A DNA stretch of 64,000 bases, taken from positions 144,092 to 208,091 of the forward strand of contig NZ_QRBF01000008.1 of assembly GCF_003363265.1 (NCBI RefSeq), in the 5' to 3' direction. A program made the position numbers and the translations under genes. The notes under the pieces are model-generated. The model did not search any database. It had not been told where the DNA came from and saw only the letters and a program-made list of their open reading frames with translations. The number at the start of each line of letters is the position of its first letter. The first letter of the stretch is position 1. Shown here piece by piece: positions 8,291 to 15,174 of this stretch. This DNA is from Dyella psychrodurans (lineage in GTDB: Bacteria > Pseudomonadota > Gammaproteobacteria > Xanthomonadales > Rhodanobacteraceae).

Positions 8291-9166
8291 TCAGCCGCCC
8301 ATTCGGATGTAGATGTTGCTGTCCTCTTCCTGCAGCAGATCCGCGACCCGCTGATGCTCGGCGAGCAAGGGATCGATCTGGCTTGCGGTCGATTCGGCCA
8401 CTGTCGTTGCGACGGCGTCACCCAGGATCAAGGCCGCGTGCTGCAGCGCCTGCGCAAACATCCGCAACGCGATGGCTTCCAGATACACCGCATCGGAACC
8501 GTGTTTGGTGTTGCGCAACTCGTGCGCCGCCTTTCGTTCGGGTTCCGAGCTGCGTTGTTCGCATTCCATGGTGTTGAGCACTTCTTGCGCCAGCGCCTGC
8601 TCGTGGTTGGCGGCTCCGAGTAGCGCCGGATGCACCCACTCGCCCCAGCCGATGGCATCTGCCCGTTCGCACAGGCTTGGCCAACGGGGCGCATTGGCGT
8701 ACCACGGTTGTGCACGGCTAAAGGCGGTCAGGTGTTGACCATACTGCTGGGCCAGGACTACCTGATCCGCCGGGGCCACAGCGCGCCAGGCGTCCGCCCG
8801 CGCGCGCCGCTCATCCAGATGATGCCGAAGTCCGCCCGACAGACGGTCGGCTTCGGGATCACTTAGCACATACAACACATTGATCGCGTGCGTGATGCCG
8901 CTGCGTGCGAGCGTTTGCGTAGTCAGGTAACGCTGCTGCTCCAGCTCGCACATCGCTGCCGCATGGACTTCGGCGAGCGTGTCCAGCCCCAGCATCACGT
9001 ACCAATGGACACCCATGCGACCAAGCTGCCGATTTTCCTGAAGCTGGCTCGCGCTGTGCGTCATCTCCGCTTGGCAGGTACGTAGGAGGGGTATCTGTTG
9101 CATCAGCGTCTGATAATGCATGGTGTGCATGTGCAGTAACGCTACGCGGCGGTTGCTTGGGTTCAT
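8291..9166 (-). CDS. Protein of unknown function at the end of the T4SS island
   Basis: This is a 291-residue protein with no signal peptide or membrane helix, starting MNPSNRRVALLHMHTMHYQ, with AAGGACG seven bases before ATG. It is mostly helical. A stretch near residue 95 (THAINVLYVLSDPEADRL) recalls the DUF5677-type helical domain, but I cannot confirm this. It lies 40 bases downstream of the XVIPCD effector on the same strand, so it is probably co-transcribed. It lacks a Q-rich C-terminal signal, so it is not itself an obvious T4SS effector. Confidence 0.75.
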   Translation of the reverse strand: MNPSNRRVALLHMHTMHYQTLMQQIPLLRTCQAEMTHSASQLQENRQLGRMGVHWYVMLGLDTLAEVHAAAMCELEQQRYLTTQTLARSGITHAINVLYVLSDPEADRLSGGLRHHLDERRARADAWRAVAPADQVVLAQQYGQHLTAFSRAQPWYANAPRWPSLCERADAIGWGEWVHPALLGAANHEQALAQEVLNTMECEQRSSEPERKAAHELRNTKHGSDAVYLEAIALRMFAQALQHAALILGDAVATTVAESTASQIDPLLAEHQRVADLLQEEDSNIYIRMGG

Positions 9167-9206
9167 GGAACGTCCTTGTTCTCGTATTCAACGGTGAGTG
9201 AAGAAT

Positions 9207-10502
9207 TTATCGACGGCCATGGCCACCGGGCCCGCCCATCGTCGGTCCGCTCTGTTGCTGGGCCATCTGCGCATCGAATTGCACTTGCTGTGCGTGCTGC
9301 ATGTCGTAATGCTGCATTTGTTGGATTGCCTGCTGCGGCGTTGGCAACGGCTGCTTCAGATCGACTTCTGCCATCACCCCGAGCGGTAGCGTTGCGGCGA
9401 AGGTGATGGTCTTGGCGGTTCCGTTGAGGTATATCCCTTCCAGCTTGTCCGCCGTGATCCGTTTCATATGGCAGGCGGCCGTGAACTGCACCAGCCGTTC
9501 TTCCGAGGCGTCGGGGATACGCCGCTTGAGCGTGGCATACAAGGCGTGATCGGGGTTGAGGGCATGGCGCGGATCGTCAAGTCCTGGCTCCGAAGCGGCT
9601 TGCATGGCTGGGAAGGTGAACGGGCTATGCTCTTGGAGCCTAGCGACGTCCGCCTGCAATGAGCGCTGCGTGGCGGGGCCATCCACGCCGTTAGCGCGCA
9701 CGCCGTGGTCGCGCTGGAAGGCTCGCACCGCCGCTTTCGTGGCGGAGCCGAATTGGCCGTCCGGGCTGGCATTCAAATAACCCAGTTCGTTGAGCTGGGT
9801 TTGCAAAGTGTTTACGGCTTCGCCGTGTAAGCCCAACCTGAGAGAAGCTTTATGGTGTTGCACACGCCCTGAGTGAAACGCCACTGGGATGGAGGCAAGA
9901 TCTACCGCCCCTTTGGACAAGTTCGCCATGACTTCATGGGTGAGAACTTTTTCCCACTCAACTGCAAGTTCTTTGCGAGCAACGAGGCCCGTATACCCGT
10001 TATTGACGATACGCGTTGCCTCAGTAACCTCTTCAGGAGCAACTCTATGCACATACTGATTCCAAAACCAAATTGCCAACTTTCCAGCATATTCTGGCTG
10101 AGCAGCTAAGTCTGGGTTATTTACCAGATCTTCTCCGATAGCTTTCCCGGCTGCTGCATAGTTTTCCTTACCAGTTAATTGAATGTATCCTCGCCCACGA
10201 TATTTGTAGCCATCACCAGGCTCATTGTTGCCCATACGACCTCCATACATCAGGTCGCCGAGTTGCTCCGGTTTTCCATGCAAAGCATCTAAACGAGCAG
10301 CATCTAATTTAGTTTCATCATGATGCGCCGAACGCACCGTGATCTGAGCATTACCGTGCGTGTACTTAAAACTCTCCTCTAGCCTGACTAATCCTTGCGA
10401 CTCGTAGGTTGTCTGTGCCATGAAGTTTGCCAATTCCTTGGGAGACGTAATCCCATATGAGTAAGCATCTAACAGAAGCTTTTCTTCGCGCCCTTCAATC
10501 AT
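9207..10502 (-). CDS. X-T4SS antibacterial effector: GH19 glycosidase + peptidoglycan-binding domain + XVIPCD
   Basis: This 431-residue protein has three parts. Residues 1-190 are a GH19 chitinase/lysozyme-like domain, with the catalytic glutamate region [10 protein letters not shown] (E34) and [15 protein letters not shown] at 101-115. Residues 222-284 are a PG_binding_1 domain ([21 protein letters not shown]...[12 protein letters not shown]). Residues about 308-431 are a VirD4-binding XVIPCD signal, with [14 protein letters not shown] followed by a Gln-rich tail. There is no Sec signal, as expected for T4SS export. The architecture matches, from memory, Xanthomonas citri effector XAC2609. 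It should cut peptidoglycan of rival bacteria. AAGGGA precedes the ATG. The 5' two thirds is more AT-rich than its surroundings. Confidence 0.9.
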   Translation of the reverse strand: MIEGREEKLLLDAYSYGITSPKELANFMAQTTYESQGLVRLEESFKYTHGNAQITVRSAHHDETKLDAARLDALHGKPEQLGDLMYGGRMGNNEPGDGYKYRGRGYIQLTGKENYAAAGKAIGEDLVNNPDLAAQPEYAGKLAIWFWNQYVHRVAPEEVTEATRIVNNGYTGLVARKELAVEWEKVLTHEVMANLSKGAVDLASIPVAFHSGRVQHHKASLRLGLHGEAVNTLQTQLNELGYLNASPDGQFGSATKAAVRAFQRDHGVRANGVDGPATQRSLQADVARLQEHSPFTFPAMQAASEPGLDDPRHALNPDHALYATLKRRIPDASEERLVQFTAACHMKRITADKLEGIYLNGTAKTITFAATLPLGVMAEVDLKQPLPTPQQAIQQMQHYDMQHAQQVQFDAQMAQQQSGPTMGGPGGHGRR

Positions 10503-10556
10503 GATCGAAATCCCTTCATTTAACCTAGAAACGTGACCTATTGGATTGCGCTAGCT

Positions 10557-10952
10557 TTATGGTGAGCTAACAAGAGAGAACTTGTTAAGACATGTATGCT
10601 TCATCAGTTTTTCTTTTGGGATAAGCACTGGCGACGTTGCACCATAAGGCGCTCCCGCTTGCGCATCTTCCGGGTCCTTATAAACGCCTTGCTTATACTG
10701 CGACTCACAATCACCATACTTGTTGCATACTTCCATCTTTGTACAAATGACCACGCCTGATTTTTCGTAAATGTAATATGTAGCCTCAGAGTAAGGCGGC
10801 CTTGGATAACGCTCCGTGCGCAAAAAAATGTCCTTCGACGCACGCAATTCGTTTAACTGAGAGGTGGGATTTGAATTTTCCGAATTATTCGCAATGCAAT
10901 TACACGAAATAAAACACATTGCAACCAAACATAAGATATTAGCTTTAGCCAT
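10557..10952 (-). CDS. Candidate immunity protein for the GH19 effector (exported, possibly lipoprotein)
   Basis: Reading from ATG 10952 (GCGGA just upstream) gives 131 residues, MAKANILCLVAMCFISCNCIANN..., a short N-terminal export signal with a possible but imperfect lipobox ending at FISC. In-frame starts exist upstream (ATG 10967, TTG 10988) without good ribosome sites. The mature part has about 110 residues and several cysteines (VVICTKMEVCNKYGDC). It lies directly upstream of the GH19 effector in the same direction, the usual place of a T4SS immunity gene, so a periplasmic inhibitor is likely. That function is inferred from position, size and export signal, not from a recognised family. 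The gene is distinctly AT-rich. Confidence 0.65.
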   Translation of the reverse strand: MAKANILCLVAMCFISCNCIANNSENSNPTSQLNELRASKDIFLRTERYPRPPYSEATYYIYEKSGVVICTKMEVCNKYGDCESQYKQGVYKDPEDAQAGAPYGATSPVLIPKEKLMKHTCLNKFSLVSSP

Positions 10953-11000
10953 AAATTCCGCTCTCATCACCAAGAATGCAATTATCAAAATTGCACAACG

Positions 11001-11123
11001 CTAGATATTTTGAATGACATCGCCCGCAAAGCTGAGCTGATAAGCCACATCCTTGCCTTCCGAACTGACACCGACACTGTAGTAGGCAATGGCACGCAGT
11101 TCGTCGTCCGTTAAATTTGCCAT
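11001..11123 (-). pseudogene. 40-codon ORF resembling the N-terminus of an X-T4SS effector
   Basis: A short frame, MANLTDDELRAIAYYSVG followed by VSSEGKDVAYQLSFAGD, ends at TAG 11001-11003. The near-perfect ribosome site AAGGAGG lies 8 bases before ATG. The start is only three bases after the stop of the upstream 278-residue gene, so translation is probably coupled. The sequence resembles the opening of peptidoglycan-targeting effectors in this order (ELR-IAYY, SEG, AYxLSFAG). The rest is missing, so it is probably a truncated effector whose 3' part was replaced by the AT-rich immunity/GH19 segment. A functional micropeptide cannot be excluded. Confidence 0.5.
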
Positions 11124-11126
11124 GGA

Positions 11127-11963
11127 TCAATCCTCCTTGCAGGATAGCTTGGGGTCGGTGGGTAGATTCAGTGCTTTGGCCAAATAGCCAGTCGCATCGT
11201 CGATAGATTTCCCCTTGGCTTGATCGATGACCGCTTGCACCGCGCTTTCATCGACGACGCGAAGTGCGGGTGCCGAGCCTACTGGGGATAGATCGGACTT
11301 GCGCAAGCGGAAGACATAGCAGCCTTCGGTGACCAGAAACGTGCCATCGTCAAGATCAAGCGCGGTATCGACTAGCGAATCTAAGTTACCGCTATGGCAA
11401 CCAGTTGGCACTGCTGCAATGCGATAAATCGGAAACTTGCTCCACCGATTGTCGGCAGCCTGATAACAAGTGATTACGGCCCCCAAAGTGACGTCACACG
11501 AGTTATTTGTCCCTTCGAAGCGGAGTGCCCGCCTGCCAAAAACCACATCGTTCAAGTCGCCAGCGACCGGTCCTGTGAAATGGAAACCTTCATCGGTGGC
11601 AGTGTGAAATTTCCCCTTGGCATCCGTGAACGCGAAGTCTTGCTCACCATCGGGGGAAAACTTCACCTTGACTCGCATGCATTCCCCGCTGAAGAAATCC
11701 AGCGCTTGCACATAATCACCGTTAACAAGCTCCAATACCCATATGCGCCATGTGCCGTGATCGTTTTCCACGAACATGTTGGAGCCATTCGGAAACTCCC
11801 GCTGCGCGATGCCATTGCCGGGCCACACCGGCTTGGGTCTGGCTTCGTTGCTCACTGACTGCGCTGCACCAGTGCCGCCAACGATCAGAGCAAGTCCCAG
11901 CCCTACCGCAAGAAAGCCGATGCGACTCATCAAACGGCGAATGTTGTTTTTGTCGTATTTCAC
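11127..11963 (-). CDS. Exported protein of unknown function in the T4SS island
   Basis: Translation from GTG 11963 (AGGGG about nine bases upstream) gives 278 residues, with a signal sequence near residues 12-35 (FLAVGLGLALIVGGTGA then AAQ). The mature protein is beta-rich with a few cysteines. It lies between virD4 and the effector remnant. In X. citri a periplasmic inhibitor (XAC2610) sits beside the XAC2609 effector, so this could be an immunity-type protein for a lost partner. I see no clear match to that family, so the function stays open. Confidence 0.75.
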   Translation of the reverse strand: MKYDKNNIRRLMSRIGFLAVGLGLALIVGGTGAAQSVSNEARPKPVWPGNGIAQREFPNGSNMFVENDHGTWRIWVLELVNGDYVQALDFFSGECMRVKVKFSPDGEQDFAFTDAKGKFHTATDEGFHFTGPVAGDLNDVVFGRRALRFEGTNNSCDVTLGAVITCYQAADNRWSKFPIYRIAAVPTGCHSGNLDSLVDTALDLDDGTFLVTEGCYVFRLRKSDLSPVGSAPALRVVDESAVQAVIDQAKGKSIDDATGYLAKALNLPTDPKLSCKED

Positions 11964-12055
11964 GATGGGTTACCCCTGCGGGTTCAAAAATGCGTGATGG
12001 GACAGCCGTACCCGGCGTGTGATGCACTCCGAAGATTGATCGAAGCCATTTCGAT

Positions 12056-13879
12056 TTATGTCGCGTGGCGTCCCTTCAGCAATGCGAGCATTTCTTCATC
12101 CTTCGCCCGCACCGCGTCTTCTTTCATTACGTCTGCCTTTTTCACTTGCAACGCCAATGGCTTCACCTCCACCGGCGGTCGAATGCGCTTCTTGAAGTAA
12201 GGGCTCTTGAAATGCCAGTTCTTCTTGCTGCGGATCGGCGGGCAGCCTTCGTAGAAGATGATCTGATCGTCGTTCGGAAGCTCCTTCAGTTCCTGCGGCA
12301 GCATCAGGGCGCGGCGTTCTTCGGTGTAGCTGTAGGAGGTGCCGCCCTGGCCGGTGCTGCGGTTGCGACGGCGCACGGTGGTGTCGCCCATGGCTCTTGA
12401 ATAGTCTTCCGCGTCCTGCTGCTCGCGCGGGGTGAACACGATGCTGGCAGCGTGGTTGGTCGTGTAGGTCTGCGCCGCGTCCGGCCCGTAGGTGGAGCGC
12501 AGCTGCGAATTGCTCTGGATGATGGTCAGGATGCGTATCCAATAACCGGCGATGATCGAGATACGCTCGGATAGTGCACGTACGGCCCCCATGGCCGTGA
12601 ATTCGTCCAGCACCAGTAGCAGTTGGTGTTGGATGGATTTGTCTTCTTGCGGTGTCACCGTCAGGTTCTGGCCGACGACGGTGGAGAAGAAGATGTTCAA
12701 GAGCTTGCTCGACTCGCCCAGTTTGGCCGGGGGAATCACCACAAAGATGGTGGTCGGTCGCCTGCGCAGGGTGGCTACGTCGAAGTCGCTGGCGTTAGTG
12801 GCGGCGGCCAGGATAGGACTGATGAACTGTTGCAGCGGCTCCTGCATGGTGGCGATGACGGAGGAGAAGGTTTCTCCCGCCAATCCGACCAGGCTAGAGA
12901 GTGGAGTGCGCGTTTGCTCGCTGAGGAAACTTGCATCGCGCAGCCACTGTTTGATTTGCTCTTTGAGATCGCCACCTTGGCCATCGCCGCAGGAAAGCCG
13001 ATAGATGCGCTCGAAGCTGGGGAAGCTGGGATCGATGTTGGGGTTGCGCGAAGGGTATGCCGTCGATGCCCCATCCGGGCCGGCGCTAGACGCGTCGAGA
13101 TGAAGCAGGTTGTCCCAATGCTCGTACATCAACGACGCAAATCCCAAGAACGCGGTGCGGGACTGGGCGATCCAGAACGGGTCTTTATTGGGATCATCCG
13201 GGTAAAGGATGGCGCCGATGGTCTGGATTTCGCCGATTCGCACGCGCGGGTCGCGCGACACGCACAAGAGTGGGTTGAAGCGATGCGTGCAGCCATCTTC
13301 GGCGTAAGGGGCGAACTTGTAAGTGGCCTGACCCTGCTCCGCGCGTTGGCTGCTCGCCGCTTGGTACAACTCGCCCTTCATATCCATCACGACCATGGAG
13401 TGTTGGTAGGTGAGCGACACGGGCATGGCAATGCTGGACGTTTTCCCACTGCGCGTAGGGGCGGTCACGATGGTGTGTTGCAGTCCGTTTAGATAGATGT
13501 ACTCACGCCCGAACTTGCCGATGATCACACTCTCGGGGGTTTTCCTCAGCAACCCCGCCTTGACCAGATCGGCGCGGGTGGCGAAGCGGGCATTGCCATG
13601 CAGCGACCGTTGACGGGGTTTGAACAGGGCATACAACACGGCGAAATAACCCACCCATGGCAGACCAAAACCAACGTAGCCGGCAAGTTTGATTTTGCCG
13701 GCGTACGGGGCGTAGTCCGGCATTGCCATGACTTTGACGTAGCTCCAGTAGGTATCCCATGCCAGCGGGACATGACGGAGCCCGAACAGCCATAGCAAGA
13801 GAAAGCCAGAGAGATACAACCCGGCCGATGCGGTGAGCAGCAACAGCGTTGTTGCGAACAGTCCTTTGGCCTTGTTCAT
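12056..13879 (-). CDS. virD4: Type IV secretion coupling protein VirD4
   Basis: This is the 607-residue inner-membrane ATPase that recruits XVIPCD effectors to the T4SS. There are two N-terminal transmembrane segments (about residues 8-32 and 66-86), Walker A APTRSGKT at 140-147, Walker B LLLVLDEF at 420-427, and an insertion-rich all-alpha domain between them. GGAG lies about ten bases upstream of ATG. It is the first gene of the minus-strand island. An imperfect inverted repeat (GAAGCG/CGCTTC, 13894-13908) lies just upstream. No virB channel gene lies in the window on either side, which is unusual. Confidence 0.93.
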   Translation of the reverse strand: MNKAKGLFATTLLLLTASAGLYLSGFLLLWLFGLRHVPLAWDTYWSYVKVMAMPDYAPYAGKIKLAGYVGFGLPWVGYFAVLYALFKPRQRSLHGNARFATRADLVKAGLLRKTPESVIIGKFGREYIYLNGLQHTIVTAPTRSGKTSSIAMPVSLTYQHSMVVMDMKGELYQAASSQRAEQGQATYKFAPYAEDGCTHRFNPLLCVSRDPRVRIGEIQTIGAILYPDDPNKDPFWIAQSRTAFLGFASLMYEHWDNLLHLDASSAGPDGASTAYPSRNPNIDPSFPSFERIYRLSCGDGQGGDLKEQIKQWLRDASFLSEQTRTPLSSLVGLAGETFSSVIATMQEPLQQFISPILAAATNASDFDVATLRRRPTTIFVVIPPAKLGESSKLLNIFFSTVVGQNLTVTPQEDKSIQHQLLLVLDEFTAMGAVRALSERISIIAGYWIRILTIIQSNSQLRSTYGPDAAQTYTTNHAASIVFTPREQQDAEDYSRAMGDTTVRRRNRSTGQGGTSYSYTEERRALMLPQELKELPNDDQIIFYEGCPPIRSKKNWHFKSPYFKKRIRPPVEVKPLALQVKKADVMKEDAVRAKDEEMLALLKGRHAT

Positions 13880-14083
13880 TGACGATCTCCATTGAAGCGT
13901 TGACGCTTCGATGGATTGTCATGAAGGGGGACTGAGTTTGAATGCCGTCAAATGCCGAATTGCTTGATCGCCAAGCCCCAAGACTGCGTATGCTTTTGCT
14001 TACATGGTGGCGTAGCAGGAAAGGATGGAGTCTTTGAAGAAATCGTCGTCCCGCTTGGGGCGCTTTGCAATAGCGACGAGCAG

Positions 14084-14329
14084 TTACTCACTATTCGCCG
14101 CGGTAACCTGGTTATCCAGCTCCGCCAGCTTCTGCACGCCCATCCGGGTCAACGGCTCGAGTCCCTCGCCGCCGCCAGCCAAATGCGCCACGATCTGCTT
14201 GCGCATCCCAGGTTCCCAGAATTTCTTCAGGTGATCCGCAATGGCCGCGGCACCTGCCGCCTGGTCTGGATCGGCCGCAAAATAGTGGCTGATGTCGTTG
14301 GCCATGGTGACGAGGCGTTCGATGTTCAT
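14084..14329 (-). CDS. fdsD: Formate dehydrogenase delta subunit FdsD
   Basis: This is an 81-residue protein, MNIERLVTMANDISHYF..., with the ADHLKKFWEPGMR segment typical of FdsD. FdsD is an accessory subunit of cytoplasmic, molybdenum, NAD-dependent formate dehydrogenases; in Rhodobacter-type enzymes FdsC/FdsD assist maturation or stability. The start overlaps the fdhD stop by four bases, and it is the last gene of the operon. Confidence 0.93.
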   Translation of the reverse strand: MNIERLVTMANDISHYFAADPDQAAGAAAIADHLKKFWEPGMRKQIVAHLAGGGEGLEPLTRMGVQKLAELDNQVTAANSE

Positions 14330-15174
14330 GCGCTGGCTCCGGCAGCACGCAGCAATCGCTGCGGATGAGTGTAGACCACGTAACTGCCCGGCCGTGCAAA
14401 ACCCACGAGAGTAAGGTTGGTGCTTTCGGCCAGATGAATGGCCAGCGCTGTCGGTGCGGAAATGGCGGCCATCAGCGTGATGCCCGCGCTGGCGGCCTTG
14501 GTCACCATTTCATAACTGGCGCGACTGGTCACCACCAGAAATCCCGACTCGGGATCGATGCGCGCCTTGACCATCGCGCCAATCAGCTTATCCAGCGCAT
14601 TGTGGCGGCCGACGTCCTCGCGCACCATGACGATATCGCCGTGGGTATCGACCCAAGCCGCCGCATGCACCGAGCCCGTGGCCGCATTCACGGGCTGCGC
14701 GTCGTGCAGCGATTCGAGCGCCTTTTCCAGCGCCACGGCATCCACGATGGGTCCGCGGCCTACAGGCGAGGGATGGCGCACCGCGTCTTCCAGCATGCGC
14801 GCACCACACAACCCGCAACCGCTGCGACCAGGCAGGAGGCGCTCGCCGCCGGAGCCAGCACGATCCTCGACCGCTGTCGATGCAACATGCATCGCAAGCT
14901 CGACACCTTCGAGACGGGGCTGAACGTCGATCGACTCCAATTCATCCGGCGTGGCGATCAAGCCTTCGCTGAGCGAAAAACCCAGCGCGAAATCTTCAAG
15001 ATCCAACGGCGTCACCATCATCACGGCAAACGGTACGTCGTTGTAGATCATCGCCACCGGGATTTCCTCGGTGATCGCATCGTCGAGCTGCTGGTGCTCG
15101 CCATGACGATAGCGATCCACGCGACGCGTCACGTACCCGCGGCCGACCGATGTTTCAGGGCGCTTCGGCAGCAT
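14326..15174 (-). CDS. fdhD: Sulfurtransferase FdhD, formate dehydrogenase maturation
   Basis: FdhD (FdsC-type) binds bis-MGD and passes sulfur from a cysteine desulfurase to the molybdenum cofactor, which is essential for formate dehydrogenase activity. The 282-residue product carries the conserved CGLC pair (C120, C123, in GRSGCGLCGA). It also has the FALGFSLSEG and VREDVGRHNALDKL motifs. The start lies 20 bases inside the 3' end of fdsA in another frame, and the stop overlaps fdsD. Confidence 0.96.
   Translation of the reverse strand: MLPKRPETSVGRGYVTRRVDRYRHGEHQQLDDAITEEIPVAMIYNDVPFAVMMVTPLDLEDFALGFSLSEGLIATPDELESIDVQPRLEGVELAMHVASTAVEDRAGSGGERLLPGRSGCGLCGARMLEDAVRHPSPVGRGPIVDAVALEKALESLHDAQPVNAATGSVHAAAWVDTHGDIVMVREDVGRHNALDKLIGAMVKARIDPESGFLVVTSRASYEMVTKAASAGITLMAAISAPTALAIHLAESTNLTLVGFARPGSYVVYTHPQRLLRAAGASA

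Noticed and set aside
10945..11130. 61-codon Cys-rich minus-strand frame over the same DNA as the 40-codon ORF
   Set aside because: It is in a different frame without a ribosome site, whereas the 40-codon ORF has a near-perfect one and effector-like sequence.
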